Below, piece after piece: positions 1-10,495 of a stretch of DNA of 64,000 nucleotides. The stretch is taken from positions 1 through 64,000 of the forward strand of contig JAFTLD010000003.1 of NCBI GenBank assembly GCA_017452945.1, written 5' to 3'. Under the pieces are notes generated by a model. It made no database searches. It worked only from the letters and a program-made list of their open reading frames with translations, and was not told where the DNA came from. Both the position numbers and the translations under genes were made by a program. Position 1 is the first letter of the stretch, and every line of letters starts with the position of its first letter. The stretch comes from Clostridia bacterium (GTDB lineage: Bacteria > Bacillota_A > Clostridia > Oscillospirales > CAG-272).

Positions 1-120
1 GTCCGCCCGACATCAAGTAACTTTGTGTCAATGCGGACAGTCGAGGACGCCTGTCCCTACAGAGTGTTTTTTGTATCCACTCGGACAGAGGGCGTCGCCC
101 CCTGCGGTTGGGGTCTTTTC
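1..120. repeat. non-coding repeat-like segment
   Basis: No gene is visible here. The stretch contains short hairpins, for example GGACAG at 35-40 facing CTGTCC at 51-56, and GGGCG/CGCCC around 90-100. The mixture of GC-rich half-palindromes resembles dispersed intergenic repeats of Clostridia, but only one copy is present in this window, so the repeat assignment is inference. Confidence 0.3.
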
Positions 121-122
121 AG

Positions 123-169
123 GTGAAAAAAACGAACACGGAGATTGGTTTTGATACAATCTCCGTGTT
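123..169 (-). terminator. bidirectional intrinsic terminator after fhs
   Basis: AACACGGAGATT (135-146) pairs perfectly with AATCTCCGTGTT (158-169). Read on the minus strand the stem is followed by a run of T (complement of 124-132); read on the plus strand it is followed by AATTTTTT. It would end the purine operon about 60 bases past the fhs stop codon. Confidence 0.85.
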
Positions 170-230
170 AATTTTTTCGCTAATTTGTCAGCCCGATGGG
201 GCTGCGCTGTTTTTTTACAATATGCAAATA

Positions 231-1904
231 TTAGAACAACCCGGTAATCACACCGTTTGCGTCCACGTCGATCTTCTCTGCTGCGGGAACGCGAGGCAGA
301 CCCGGCATGGTCATGATGTCACCTGTCAGCACGACGACAAAGCCTGCGCCTGCGGACACCTTGACGTTCTTGACCGTGACGGTAAAGTTCTCGGGGGCGC
401 CCAGCTTGGTCATATCATCCGAGAAGGAATACTGCGTCTTAGCTACGCAGATAGGACACTTATCAAAGCCCAGTGCGGTCAGCTCTGCGATCTGCTTCTG
501 CGCTGCGGGCAGAATGGAAACGCCTGCACCACCGTAGACCTTCTTGACGACTGCTTCGATCTTATCCTGAATACTGCCGTCCAGCTCATAGGAGAAGGTG
601 AAATCGCCCTTCTCTTCCTCGCAAAGACGAACCACCTCGGTAGCCAGCGCAACACCGCCTTCACCGCCCTTAGCCCAAACCTCGGAAAGGACTACGTTGA
701 CGCCAAGCTCACGGCACTTGCGAATGATCTCCTCGACCTCTGCATCGGTATCGGTGGGGAAACGGTTGACAGCAACCACGCAAGGCAGCTTGTACACGTT
801 CTTGATATTGGAAACGTGACGCAGCAGGTTGGGAAGGCCCTTACCAAGCGCTTCAAGATTCTCGGTACCCAGCTCGGTCTTTGCCAAGCCGCCGTGCATC
901 TTGAGTGCGCGGATGGTGGCAACCACAACGACTGCATCGGGCGTCAGCCCTGCCATACGGCACTTGATGTCCAAAAACTTTTCAGCACCCAGATCTGCGC
1001 CAAAGCCTGCCTCGGTGACGGTATAGTCGCCAAGCTTCATAGCCAGCTTGGTAGCCATGATCGAGTTACAGCCGTGCGCGATATTTGCAAAAGGACCGCC
1101 GTGTACCAGTGCGGGAGTACCCTCCAGCGTCTGCACAAGGTTGGGCTTGATGGCATCCTTGAGCAGAGCCGCCATTGCACCGACAGCCTTAAGATCTCCT
1201 GCGGTGACGGGCTTCTGATCATAGGTATACGCTACGATGATGCGGGAAAGTCTTGCCTTAAGGTCTTCGATTGACGAAGCCAGGCAGAACACCGCCATGA
1301 TCTCGGATGCTACGGTAATATCGTAGCCATCCTCACGGGGCGTGCCGTTGACTCTGCCGCCAAGACCGTCTACAACAAATCTCAGCTGACGGTCATTCAT
1401 ATCCACGCATCTCTTCCAAGTGATGCGACGGGGATCGATATTCAGAGCGTTGCCCTGATAGATATGGTTATCCAGCATAGCAGCCAGCAGGTTGTTTGCA
1501 GCACCGATGGCATGGAAGTCACCCGTGAAGTGCAGGTTGATATCCTCCATGGGTACGACCTGCGCGTATCCGCCGCCTGCAGCACCGCCCTTGACACCGA
1601 ATACGGGGCCAAGAGAAGGCTCACGCAGCGCAACCATGACGTTTTTGCCGATCTTTCTCATACCGTCCGCAAGGCCGATGGTGGTGGTAGTCTTACCCTC
1701 GCCTGCGGGGGTGGGGGTGATGGCGGTGACAAGGATCAGCTTGCCATCCTTCTTGTCGGTTGCGTTCATCAGCGCGGTGTAATCCACCTTTGCCTTATAT
1801 CTGCCGTACTGTTCAAGATATTCCTCGGGAATCCCCGCAGTTTTTGCAACCTCGGTAATAGGCTGCATCTTGATGCTCTGGGCAATTTCAATATCTGTCA
1901 TCAT
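231..1904 (-). CDS. fhs: formate--tetrahydrofolate ligase
   Basis: Makes 10-formyl-tetrahydrofolate from formate, THF and ATP in the cytoplasm. The 557-residue product has the usual family length. It shows the P-loop [13 protein letters not shown] near residues 63-75, the glycine-rich [14 protein letters not shown] segment and the conserved C-terminal [10 protein letters not shown]. The reading frame stays open for about 49 codons upstream, inside guaB, but the start is placed at 1904 because AAGGAG lies ten bases before this ATG (an ATG at 1901 follows directly). It is the last gene of the purine operon, 17 bases after guaB. It supplies the formyl donor for PurN and for the AICAR transformylase upstream, which fits ZTP-riboswitch control of the transcript. 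Identification is secure. Confidence 0.97.
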   Translation of the reverse strand: MMTDIEIAQSIKMQPITEVAKTAGIPEEYLEQYGRYKAKVDYTALMNATDKKDGKLILVTAITPTPAGEGKTTTTIGLADGMRKIGKNVMVALREPSLGPVFGVKGGAAGGGYAQVVPMEDINLHFTGDFHAIGAANNLLAAMLDNHIYQGNALNIDPRRITWKRCVDMNDRQLRFVVDGLGGRVNGTPREDGYDITVASEIMAVFCLASSIEDLKARLSRIIVAYTYDQKPVTAGDLKAVGAMAALLKDAIKPNLVQTLEGTPALVHGGPFANIAHGCNSIMATKLAMKLGDYTVTEAGFGADLGAEKFLDIKCRMAGLTPDAVVVVATIRALKMHGGLAKTELGTENLEALGKGLPNLLRHVSNIKNVYKLPCVVAVNRFPTDTDAEVEEIIRKCRELGVNVVLSEVWAKGGEGGVALATEVVRLCEEEKGDFTFSYELDGSIQDKIEAVVKKVYGGAGVSILPAAQKQIAELTALGFDKCPICVAKTQYSFSDDMTKLGAPENFTVTVKNVKVSAGAGFVVVLTGDIMTMPGLPRVPAAEKIDVDANGVITGLF

Positions 1905-1921
1905 ATCTGAAAATCTCCTTA

Positions 1922-3424
1922 TTATACTTGCTTGTTGGAGGTCTTGACCACAACGTCGTGTGCACCGCCCTCGACGATACTGGTGGAGGACACCAGCGTC
2001 AGCTTTGCCTTCTGCTGCAGCTCGGGAATGGTGAGCGCACCGCAGTTGCACATGGTGCTCTTAACCTTATACAAGGTGGTCTGCACGTTGTCGGACAGCT
2101 TGCCTGCATAAGGCACGTAAGAGTCAACGCCCTCTTCGAAGGACAGCTTGGTCGCGCCGCCAAGGTCGTATCTCTGCCAGTTACGCGCACGGTTGGAGCC
2201 CTCGCCCCAGTATTCCTTCATGAGCGTACCGCCCACGTTGACCTTTGCGCTGGGAGATTCCTCAAATCTTGCGAAGTATCTGCCAAGCATCACGAAATCC
2301 GCACCCATAGCCAATGCCAAGGTGATATGGTGGTCGTGCACGATGCCGCCGTCCGAGCAGACGGGCACGTAAATGCCGGTTTCTTCAAAATACTCGTCAC
2401 GAGCCTTGCAGACCTCGATCAGCGCGGTTGCCTGACCGCGGCCGATGCCCTTGGTCTCTCTGGTGATACAGATCGAGCCGCCGCCAATACCGACCTTGAT
2501 AAAGTCCGCTCCGCAATCTGCCAGGAATCTGAAGCCCTCGCGGTCAACTACGTTGCCCGCGCCTACCTTGACGCTGTCACCGTAATGCTCACGGATCCAT
2601 GCAATGGTCTGCTGCTGCCAAGCCGAGAAGCCCTCGGAGGAGTCGATACAAACCACGTCTACGCCCGCTTCAACCAGTGCGGGAACGCGCTGTGCATAGT
2701 CGCGAGTATTAATACCTGCACCAACAACGTATCTCTTGTGCTCATCCAACAGTTCATTGGGATTCTGCTTATGGGTATCGTAGTCCTTGCGGAACACGAA
2801 GGCAACCAGCTTACCATCCTTATCCACGATGGGCAAGGAATTGAGCTTATGATCCCAGATGATATCGTTTGCAGCCTTGAGCGTCGTGCCCTCGGGCGCG
2901 GTGATCAGCTTTGAAAGAGGAGTCATGAACTCGCAAACGGGCAGGTCGGGGGACATGCGGCTGACGCGGTAATCTCTGCCTGTTACGATGCCAAGCAGCT
3001 TGCCGTTGCCGGTTCCGTCATCGGTAACAGCCACGGTGGAGTGTCCCGTCTTTGCCTTGAGCTCTAAAATGTCGGCCAAGGTCTGGTCGGGACGAATGTT
3101 GGAATCGCTGCGCACAAAGCCTGCTTTGTGTCCCTTGACGCGTGCAACCATAGCGGCCTCGTCCTCGATGGTCTGCGCACCGTAAATGAAGGACACACCG
3201 CCCTCCTTGGCAAGAGCTACCGCCAATCGGTCACCCGATACCGACTGCATGATTGCCGATACCATGGGGATATTCAGGCTGATGGCAGGCTCCTCACCCT
3301 TACGGTAGCGCACCAGAGGTGTGCGCAGGGAAACGTTTGTAGGGATGCAATCAGGGCCCGAATAACCGGGAACCAAGAGATATTCATTAAAAGTATGAGA
3401 TGCTTCGGGATAAAAATATGCCAT
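1922..3424 (-). CDS. guaB: inosine-5'-monophosphate dehydrogenase
   Basis: Oxidises IMP to XMP with NAD+, the committed step to GMP. The 500-residue protein has the (beta/alpha)8 barrel interrupted by a CBS-type insertion at about residues 100-215. The catalytic loop GGGSICITR contains Cys319, preceded by DSSEGF at 261-266. The flap carries KEYWGEGS near residue 408, and the C-terminus is rich in [14 protein letters not shown]. Its N-terminus, flap and tail differ from the common bacterial GuaB and, from memory, closely resemble the Tritrichomonas foetus type of enzyme (see findings). A modest AGAGG site precedes the ATG, 44 bases after purL. Co-transcription with purL and fhs ties IMP use to IMP synthesis. 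Confidence 0.94.
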   Translation of the reverse strand: MAYFYPEASHTFNEYLLVPGYSGPDCIPTNVSLRTPLVRYRKGEEPAISLNIPMVSAIMQSVSGDRLAVALAKEGGVSFIYGAQTIEDEAAMVARVKGHKAGFVRSDSNIRPDQTLADILELKAKTGHSTVAVTDDGTGNGKLLGIVTGRDYRVSRMSPDLPVCEFMTPLSKLITAPEGTTLKAANDIIWDHKLNSLPIVDKDGKLVAFVFRKDYDTHKQNPNELLDEHKRYVVGAGINTRDYAQRVPALVEAGVDVVCIDSSEGFSAWQQQTIAWIREHYGDSVKVGAGNVVDREGFRFLADCGADFIKVGIGGGSICITRETKGIGRGQATALIEVCKARDEYFEETGIYVPVCSDGGIVHDHHITLALAMGADFVMLGRYFARFEESPSAKVNVGGTLMKEYWGEGSNRARNWQRYDLGGATKLSFEEGVDSYVPYAGKLSDNVQTTLYKVKSTMCNCGALTIPELQQKAKLTLVSSTSIVEGGAHDVVVKTSNKQV

Positions 3425-3468
3425 GATCTTTCTACCTCTTTTCTATATAGTTATTAATGATGATTCAT

Positions 3469-6400
3469 TTACCCTTTGAAATACTTGACCGCAGACGCAA
3501 ACATGCCGATATCAAAGCTGCCGGGTACGTTGCGGTACAGGTTTGCGCCAACTCTCTCGGAGTGACCCATCTTACCAAACACTCTGCCGTCCGGTGAGGT
3601 GATACCCTCGATGGCGAACACGGAGTTATTGGGATTGCAGCGGACGTCCGCGGTCACAATTCCCTGCTCGTCCACGTACTGTGTCGCGATCTGGCCGTTT
3701 GCTGCAAGCTGTGCGGCCAACTCCTCGGAGCACAGGAATCTGCCCTCACCGTGCGAGATAGGCACGTTGACCACGTCGCCAACCTTGACGCCCTGCAGCC
3801 AGGGAGAGAGATTTGAGCAGATGCGGGTGCGCACCACGCGCGACTGGTGTCTGCCGATGGTGTTATAAGTCAGAGTGGGACAGTTCTCATCGGTGTCGAT
3901 GATCTTACCGTAAGGAACCAGACCCAGCTTGATCAACGCTTGGAAGCCGTTGCAGATACCTGCCATCAGACCGTCACGATGATCCAAAAGATCGCTGACC
4001 TGCTCCTTGACCTCGGCATTACGGAAGAAGGAAGTGATGAATTTGCCGGAACCGTCAGGCTCATCACCGCCCGAGAATCCACCGGGCAGGAAGATGATTT
4101 GCGACTTGCGGCACAGCTTTGCAAACTGCTCAACCGAGCGGGCAATGCCCTGTCCCGAGAGATTGTTGATCACAAAGATCTTTGCCCGAGCGCCCGCATC
4201 CGAGAATGCCTTTGCGCTGTCATATTCACAGTTTGTACCGGGGAATACGGGAATAATCACTTGCGGCTTGGCTGTCAGGATCGCGGGAGCCTTTGCGGCA
4301 CAGCCACCCTCATAGGAAACGGTGGGAAGTGCGCCGTGCTTGTGCTCAATATTGCAAGGATACACGCTCTCCAGCTTATTTTCATAGGTATCAAGCAGCG
4401 CGTTCAGGCAAACGGTGCTTGAACCACAGCTGATTTCAGCCTTGGCAGTGGTGTAACCCAACGTCATGCCGCCAAGATCTGTATCCTCGGCAAGCTCCAA
4501 GATAAAGCCGCCGTAATTGTAGCCAAAGATGGTGTCAAGCGATACGCCTGCGTCAAATGCAAAGCCGATACCGTTTCCGATACACATCTTGAGCACACCC
4601 TCTGCAACACCGCCAAGCGTGGGCGTCCAAGCGGCCAGCACCTTGCCACAGGCAAAGCCCTCATGCACCACTTCAAACAGCGCCTTGACGCTCTTTGCAC
4701 AAGGCAGACCGTTCTCACCGATCTCGGGAGTCAGCAGCACGACCTTGTGTCCTGCGCCCTTGAATTCACCGCCTACAACCTCGGAGGCGTCACCGGTCGT
4801 AACCGCGAAGGAAACCAGCGTGGGAGGTACGTCCAACGTATCAAACGAACCGCTCATAGAGTCCTTGCCGCCAATCGAAGCGATCTCAAAGTCTTTTTGT
4901 GCCATCAAAGCGCCCAGCAGAGCCGCCATGGGCTTGCCCCAGCGACGGCCGTCGTGACCGGGTTTTTCAAAATACTCCTGGAAGGTCAGATATACGTCCT
5001 CAAACTTTGCGCCCTGCGCAACAAGCTTGGAAACGGATTCCACAACAGCACGGTACGCGCTGTGGTAGGGGGATTTTTCTGCGATAAAGGGGTTATAGCC
5101 CCAAGCCATATACGAGCAGGTATTCGTGTGCTTCTTCTCAACCGAGATCTTATGCACCATGGCCTGAATGGGCGTGAGCTGATGCACACCGCCAAACGGC
5201 ATGAGTACCGTACCCGCACCGATGGTGGAGTCAAAGCGCTCGGAAAGACCGCGACGGGAGCAGATATTCAAATCGCCTGCCAGAGCGACCATGCCGCTCT
5301 CAAAGTCTGCGGGAATCTCCTTGGCATAGGACTTGGTTTCGGGGAGAGTGATATCCATGTGCTTCTTTGCGCCGTTTGAATTCAGGAATTCACGCGAAAG
5401 ATCCACGATCACCTTGCCGTTCCACGTCATGGTCAGTCTGGGATCGGCCTTAACGCGTGCCACGCGGGTAGCTTCAAGGTTTTCCGCGAGTGCCAGCTCA
5501 CAGAAGCGGTCTGCATCCTCGGGAGCGACCACCACGGCCATTCTCTCTTGGCTTTCGCTGATGGCGAGCTCGGTGCCGTCCAGACCCTCGTACTTCTTGG
5601 GTACGGCATTCAGATCAATATCTAGTCCGTCCGCCAGCTCACCGATGGCAACAGACACACCGCCCGCGCCAAAGTCGTTGCAGCGCTTGATCAGGCGGGA
5701 GGCTTCGGGATTGCGGAACAATCTTTGCAGCTTTCTTTCCTCGGGAGCATTGCCCTTCTGTACCTCAGCACCGCAGCTTTCCAGCGAGGTCAGCGTGTGC
5801 GACTTGGAGGATCCCGTAGCACCGCCGCAGCCGTCACGGCCGGTACGGCCGCCAAGCAAAATCACGATATCCTCGGGATCAGGGACTTCTCTGCGTACGT
5901 TTTCCGCGGGAGCGGCAGCGATGACCGCACCGATCTCCATTCTCTTGGCTGCATAGCCGTCGTGATACAGCTCGTCCACCTGTCCCGTGGCAAGACCGAT
6001 CTGGTTACCGTAGGAGGAATATCCTGCAGCAGCCGTCGTCACCAGTTTTTTCTGGGGCAGCTTGCCGGGCAAGGTTTCGGACAGTGCGCGTGTGGGATCT
6101 GCACCGCCTGTGACACGCATAGCGGCATAGACGTAGGAACGTCCCGACAGCGGGTCACGGATCGCACCGCCAATGCAGGTGGCCGCACCGCCAAAGGGCT
6201 CTATTTCCGTGGGGTGATTGTGCGTTTCGTTCTTAAAGAGCAGCAGCCAGGGCTCCTCACCGTCCTCGGTCTTGACCGTGATCTTGACGGTGCATGCATT
6301 GATCTCCTCGGACTCGTCAATGCGGGGCAGCTTGCCGTTCGCCTTGAGATAACGCGTACCGATGGTGGCAATGTCCATCAGCGTCATGGGCTTGTGCTCT

Positions 6401-7170
6401 CTGCCAAGCTCCGCTCTCATATTGCGGTAAATATTGCAAGCGCGCTCCAGCTCCTTATCCTCAATCGTAACCTCTCCGATCTCGGTCAAAAAGGTGGTAT
6501 GGCGGCAATGGTCCGACCAATACGTATCGATCATACGGATCTCGGTGATGGTGGGATCGCGCTGTTCACTGATAAAATAATCACGGCAGAAGGCCAGGTC
6601 GTCCATATCCATGGCAAGGCCGTAGGACTTGACGAATCCGGCAAGTGCCTCTGCATCCATCTCGCAAAAGCCGTGCAGGGTTTCGACCGTGGTGGGCAGA
6701 TCGAATTGTGCCACCAGCGTCTTTGGCATATCCAACGTTGCCTCGCGGCTCTCCACGGGGTTGATGACGTGCTTTTTGATGGCAGCCACGTTGGCCTCTG
6801 TCAGCTCTCCGTAAAGCAAATAGACCTTTGCGGTGCGCACGGTGGGACGGTCACCGCAGGAAATGATCTGCATGCATTGTGCGGCACTGTCTGCTCTCTG
6901 GTCGTACTGACCGGGCAGATACTCCACGGCAAACACCTTGGCGCCGTCGGTATCAATCGCGTCGGACACGTTGTCAAGCTGCGGCTCGGAAAGCACGGTC
7001 TTGGTCGCATAATCAAACAGCTCGGCTGTGGCATTTTCCACGTCGTAACGGTTGATCACGCGCACGCACGTCAGCGCTTCAATGCCCAAAAAGGTATTGA
7101 TCTCACGGCAAAGGGAGGCGGCCTCGTGGTCAAGTCCCTGCTTTTTTTCTACGTAAACTCTGTAAACCAT
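3469..7170 (-). CDS. purL: phosphoribosylformylglycinamidine synthase, single-chain
   Basis: Converts FGAR, glutamine and ATP to FGAM (step 4 of purine synthesis). At 1233 residues it is the fused form in which PurS-like N-terminal, two AIRS-like synthetase halves and a PurQ-like glutaminase are one chain. The N-terminal 90 residues are PurS-like. The synthetase region has FKNETHNHPTEIEPFGGAAT and later GGKDSMSG. The glutaminase begins near residue 964 (PVFPGTNCEYD), with GICNG giving nucleophile Cys1073, the oxyanion segment GGFSGGDEPDG, and a likely His in GKMGHSER near 1203. So, unlike PurF in this operon, this enzyme keeps its glutaminase active site. It starts nine bases after the purD stop. 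Confidence 0.97.
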   Translation of the reverse strand: MVYRVYVEKKQGLDHEAASLCREINTFLGIEALTCVRVINRYDVENATAELFDYATKTVLSEPQLDNVSDAIDTDGAKVFAVEYLPGQYDQRADSAAQCMQIISCGDRPTVRTAKVYLLYGELTEANVAAIKKHVINPVESREATLDMPKTLVAQFDLPTTVETLHGFCEMDAEALAGFVKSYGLAMDMDDLAFCRDYFISEQRDPTITEIRMIDTYWSDHCRHTTFLTEIGEVTIEDKELERACNIYRNMRAELGREHKPMTLMDIATIGTRYLKANGKLPRIDESEEINACTVKITVKTEDGEEPWLLLFKNETHNHPTEIEPFGGAATCIGGAIRDPLSGRSYVYAAMRVTGGADPTRALSETLPGKLPQKKLVTTAAAGYSSYGNQIGLATGQVDELYHDGYAAKRMEIGAVIAAAPAENVRREVPDPEDIVILLGGRTGRDGCGGATGSSKSHTLTSLESCGAEVQKGNAPEERKLQRLFRNPEASRLIKRCNDFGAGGVSVAIGELADGLDIDLNAVPKKYEGLDGTELAISESQERMAVVVAPEDADRFCELALAENLEATRVARVKADPRLTMTWNGKVIVDLSREFLNSNGAKKHMDITLPETKSYAKEIPADFESGMVALAGDLNICSRRGLSERFDSTIGAGTVLMPFGGVHQLTPIQAMVHKISVEKKHTNTCSYMAWGYNPFIAEKSPYHSAYRAVVESVSKLVAQGAKFEDVYLTFQEYFEKPGHDGRRWGKPMAALLGALMAQKDFEIASIGGKDSMSGSFDTLDVPPTLVSFAVTTGDASEVVGGEFKGAGHKVVLLTPEIGENGLPCAKSVKALFEVVHEGFACGKVLAAWTPTLGGVAEGVLKMCIGNGIGFAFDAGVSLDTIFGYNYGGFILELAEDTDLGGMTLGYTTAKAEISCGSSTVCLNALLDTYENKLESVYPCNIEHKHGALPTVSYEGGCAAKAPAILTAKPQVIIPVFPGTNCEYDSAKAFSDAGARAKIFVINNLSGQGIARSVEQFAKLCRKSQIIFLPGGFSGGDEPDGSGKFITSFFRNAEVKEQVSDLLDHRDGLMAGICNGFQALIKLGLVPYGKIIDTDENCPTLTYNTIGRHQSRVVRTRICSNLSPWLQGVKVGDVVNVPISHGEGRFLCSEELAAQLAANGQIATQYVDEQGIVTADVRCNPNNSVFAIEGITSPDGRVFGKMGHSERVGANLYRNVPGSFDIGMFASAVKYFKG

Positions 7171-7179
7171 GCTTTCTCC

Positions 7180-8451
7180 TTATCTTTTGCCTGCAGCCAG
7201 CGCTCTCTGACCGATGTCGCGGCGCATGTAGGCATTCTCAAACTGTACCTGTTCTGCAATCTTATATGCATGGGAAACCGCATCGGCCAAGGTGTCCTCA
7301 ACCGCTACAGCACCCAGCACTCTGCCGCCTGCGGTAACCAACGCACCGTCCTGTACCTTGGCGCCTGCGACAAAGATATATTCGTCTTTTTTTGTTTCGG
7401 GTAAGGTCATAGGGTAACCCGAGCCGTATTTTTGCGGGTAACCGCCCGACGCCACCACCACGCAGCAAGCGTGACGGTCTGCAAATTTGACCTCTGTTTG
7501 GGCCAGCGTGCCGTTCGCGGTGGCCTGCATGATCGTCAGCAGATCACTTTCCAAAAGCGGCAGCACAACCTGCGTTTCGGGGTCGCCAAATCGGCAGTTA
7601 TATTCGATCACGCGGGGGCCGTTCGGCGTCAGCATCAAGCCGAAATAGAGGCAGCCCTTGAAGGTTCTCCCCTCCGCGTTCATGGCATGCATCGTGGGAA
7701 GGAAAATGGTTTCCATGCACTCACGGGCAATCTCATCCGTATAATAGGGGTTGGGCGCAACCGTACCCATACCGCCCGTGTTCAGGCCCTTGTCACCGTC
7801 AAGTGCGCGCTTGTGATCCATGGAAGAAACCATGGGCTTGACGCATACTCCGTCGGTAAACGCCAGCACCGAGACCTCGGGACCTGTCAGGAATTCCTCA
7901 ATGACAATGTGGTCACCGCTCGCACCGAACTGCTTGTCCTGCATCATGGAGCGCACCGCCTGCGCGGCTTCTTCCCTTGTCTGCGCGATGATCACGCCCT
8001 TGCCAAGTGCCAAACCGTCCGCCTTGATAACCGTGGGAACGGGTGCGGTCGCCACGTATGCAAGCGCTGCGTCCATGTCGTCGAACACCTCGTATGCCGC
8101 CGTGGGAATGCCATATTTTTTCATCAGATTTTTGGAGAACACCTTACTGCCCTCGATGATGGCCGCATTGGCTGTCGGGCCAAAGCAAGGAATGCCGATC
8201 TCGTTGAGTCTGTCCACGCAGCCAAGCACCAGCGGGTCGTCGGGCGCGACCACAGCAAAGTCAATCTCATGCTCCTTGGCAAACGCCACGATACCGTCCA
8301 AATCCTTTGCGCCCACAGGTACGCAGATCGCGTCATCCTTCATGCCGCCGTTTCCGGGCAGGGCGTAGATGACCTCAACGCTCTTGTTCTCTTTGAGCTT
8401 TTTAATAATCGTATGCTCGCGGCCACCGCCGCCTACAACCATTAACTTCAT
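7180..8451 (-). CDS. purD: phosphoribosylamine--glycine ligase (GAR synthetase)
   Basis: Joins phosphoribosylamine to glycine with ATP, step 2 of purine synthesis. The 423-residue length is typical. The N-terminus MKLMVVGGGGREH is the family signature, followed by an ATP-grasp domain (residues about 105-290) with VIEEFLTGPEVS, and the C-terminal RFGDPETQV metal/ATP segment. It lies 19 bases after the AICAR transformylase gene and nine before purL. Its substrate is the unstable PurF product, so joint expression with purF is expected. Confidence 0.97.
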   Translation of the reverse strand: MKLMVVGGGGREHTIIKKLKENKSVEVIYALPGNGGMKDDAICVPVGAKDLDGIVAFAKEHEIDFAVVAPDDPLVLGCVDRLNEIGIPCFGPTANAAIIEGSKVFSKNLMKKYGIPTAAYEVFDDMDAALAYVATAPVPTVIKADGLALGKGVIIAQTREEAAQAVRSMMQDKQFGASGDHIVIEEFLTGPEVSVLAFTDGVCVKPMVSSMDHKRALDGDKGLNTGGMGTVAPNPYYTDEIARECMETIFLPTMHAMNAEGRTFKGCLYFGLMLTPNGPRVIEYNCRFGDPETQVVLPLLESDLLTIMQATANGTLAQTEVKFADRHACCVVVASGGYPQKYGSGYPMTLPETKKDEYIFVAGAKVQDGALVTAGGRVLGAVAVEDTLADAVSHAYKIAEQVQFENAYMRRDIGQRALAAGKR

Positions 8452-8470
8452 TCGTTATCCTCTTAATGTA

Positions 8471-9655
8471 TTAGTGGTGGAACAATCTCATGCCGGTGAA
8501 CGCCATGGCCATGCCGTACTTATCGCAGCATTCGATAACCAGATCGTCACGGATCGAGCCACCGGGCTCTGCAATGTACTTGACGCCGCTCTTCTTGGCT
8601 CTTTCAATGTTGTCGCTGAACGGGAAGAAGGCATCCGAGCCGAGCGCTACACCGTCAATGGTGTCAAGGTACGCTCTCTGCTCCTCGCGGGTAAATACAG
8701 CAGGCTGCTCGGTGAAATACTTCTGCCAGTTGCCGTCCGCGCAAACGTCCTCTTCGTTCTGGTTGATGTAGCCATCGATCACGTTATCTCTGTCGGGTCT
8801 GCCGAGCGTGGGCAGGAAAGGCAGGTTCAGCACCTTATCGTGCTGGCGCAGGAACCAAGTATCAGCCTTGCCGCCTGCAAGTCTGGTGCAATGCACGCGC
8901 GACTGCTGACCTGCGCCAACACCGATTGCCTGACCGTCAATGGCAAAGCAAACCGAATTGGACTGGGTATATTTCAGGGTGATCAGCGATACGATCAAGT
9001 CGCGGATCGCGCTCTCGGGCATATCCTTATTTGCAGTAACCACATTGGAAAGCAGCTCGCGGTCGATCTTGAAGTTGTTTCTTCCCTGCTCAAAGGTAAT
9101 GCCGTACACCTGCTTTCTCTCCTGTGCATCGGGCACGAAATCGGGATCGATCTTAACGATATTGTAATTGCCCTTTCTCTTGGACTTGAGAATTTCCAGT
9201 GCTTCGGGCTCGTAGCCGGGAGCGATGATACCGTCGGAAACCTCGCGCTTGATCATCAGAGCGGTGGTTACGTCGCACACGTCGGACAAAGCCACCCAGT
9301 CGCCAAACGAGCACATTCTGTCCGTGCCTCTTGCTCTTGCGTACGCGCAAGCCAAGGGGGACTCGTCAAGACCGGGGATATCGTCTACAAAGCAAGCCTT
9401 CTTGAGCTTGTCGGACAGCGGAATGCCAACTGCTGCCGAGGTGGGAGAAACGTGCTTGAAGGAGGTGACTGCGGGGAGTCCCAGCGCCTCTTTGAGCTCC
9501 TTGACCAGCTGCCAGGAGTTGAATGCGTCCAGGAAGTTGATATATCCGGGTCTGCCGCACAGAATTTCAATGGGCAGGTCGCTGCCGTCATGCATGTAGA
9601 TCTTGGCAGGCTTCTGATTGGGGTTACAGCCGTATTTCAGTTCAAATTCTTTCAT
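8471..9655 (-). CDS. purH: AICAR transformylase, stand-alone PurH C-terminal domain
   Basis: Transfers the formyl group of 10-formyl-THF to AICAR (ZMP) to give FAICAR. The 394-residue protein corresponds to the transformylase half of PurH only: it has KHVSPTSAAVG near residue 67, IGVGAGQQSRVHC, and SDAFFPFSDN near the C-terminus, but no N-terminal cyclohydrolase (MGS-fold) domain. The next gene upstream, a PurO-type IMP cyclohydrolase, supplies the missing step, so this looks like an ancestral or rearranged split rather than a truncation. The name PurV has been used for such single-domain forms. The start at 9655 follows AAGGAGG by eight bases; a longer frame (to 9676) would overlap purO and lacks a site. 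Confidence 0.93.
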   Translation of the reverse strand: MKEFELKYGCNPNQKPAKIYMHDGSDLPIEILCGRPGYINFLDAFNSWQLVKELKEALGLPAVTSFKHVSPTSAAVGIPLSDKLKKACFVDDIPGLDESPLACAYARARGTDRMCSFGDWVALSDVCDVTTALMIKREVSDGIIAPGYEPEALEILKSKRKGNYNIVKIDPDFVPDAQERKQVYGITFEQGRNNFKIDRELLSNVVTANKDMPESAIRDLIVSLITLKYTQSNSVCFAIDGQAIGVGAGQQSRVHCTRLAGGKADTWFLRQHDKVLNLPFLPTLGRPDRDNVIDGYINQNEEDVCADGNWQKYFTEQPAVFTREEQRAYLDTIDGVALGSDAFFPFSDNIERAKKSGVKYIAEPGGSIRDDLVIECCDKYGMAMAFTGMRLFHH

Positions 9656-9668
9656 TTTGGTTGCCTCC

Positions 9669-10385
9669 TTAAGCATTCTTATTCACAATTCTGGTCTCGG
9701 TCTCGCCCGATGCCAGATCAATATAGCGAACGAACAGGGACACCTTGTTGTCCTCGTTCAGATTTGTCCAGATCAGATCGGTCAGCGCGTCGATGTCCAC
9801 GTCGGGCAGCTCCAATGTCTTGGGCTCGCCCTCAAAGCTGGGCAGCGGATTGCCGTCACCGTTGTACGTATGGATAAACTTTGCTCTGCCCGCGATGGGG
9901 TTAGAGTATGCATAGGTAAATCTTTCGCAGGAGGAATCGTCACCCTCTGCGCTCTTGAGAATGGACATGGCGTAATTCATCTCGCCGCCCTCGCGGTGGA
10001 TAATGCCCGAAATGCGGGGGGTGAAGTTGGGCTTATCGTCCTCAAATTCTCTGGTGCGCAGCGCCTGCTCAAAAGTCATCTGCTTGTCCATCAGATCATA
10101 GATGGTGTCGGTCTGGTCACCGTTGGTCACGATGGTCTTGTTGCCCAGCACGCGAACGGGATAATAAATGATCAGATGGGGGTCAACCATCTTGGATTCG
10201 TCAAATGCCTTGGTTCTCATAGCCTCGCCCTCTGCCACGAACACACGGTTGCGGCTGTTGACGCTTCTGCCCATGATGAAATATGCGGTGACGGCCTTCT
10301 TTGCGTCAGCCGACTTGCCGATGATGATGCCTCTGCCGTGATAAGCAAGAGAGTTCAGTTCTTGTGCGATGGTATTTACCTTCAT
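9669..10385 (-). CDS. purO: IMP cyclohydrolase, PurO type
   Basis: Predicted to close FAICAR to IMP. The 238-residue sequence matches the PurO (IMP_cyclohyd) family first known from archaea: YHGRGIIIG, the AYFIMGRSVNSRNR segment, IVTNGDQTDTIYD and the FTPRISG motif appear in the expected order. It is not related to the N-terminal half of bacterial PurH. It sits 13 bases before the stand-alone AICAR transformylase, so the two genes together replace bifunctional PurH. A GGAGAATAAAC site precedes the ATG. A 110-base spacer separates it from purN, the largest gap inside the operon, in which no promoter or terminator is evident. Confidence 0.9.
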   Translation of the reverse strand: MKVNTIAQELNSLAYHGRGIIIGKSADAKKAVTAYFIMGRSVNSRNRVFVAEGEAMRTKAFDESKMVDPHLIIYYPVRVLGNKTIVTNGDQTDTIYDLMDKQMTFEQALRTREFEDDKPNFTPRISGIIHREGGEMNYAMSILKSAEGDDSSCERFTYAYSNPIAGRAKFIHTYNGDGNPLPSFEGEPKTLELPDVDIDALTDLIWTNLNEDNKVSLFVRYIDLASGETETRIVNKNA

Positions 10386-10495
10386 GTTTATTCTCCTTTG
10401 TATAATGTGGAAATGGCCTTCATTTGCCCTGCTCTGCGAATTGAAAAAAGTTCTGCCGTAGCTCCGACTCGCGCACCCTTATTGGGTATCTTTTA

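Noticed and set aside
5725..7404. 559-residue open frame on the plus strand
   Set aside because: Antisense to purL and part of purD; no domain, and the minus-strand genes are certain.
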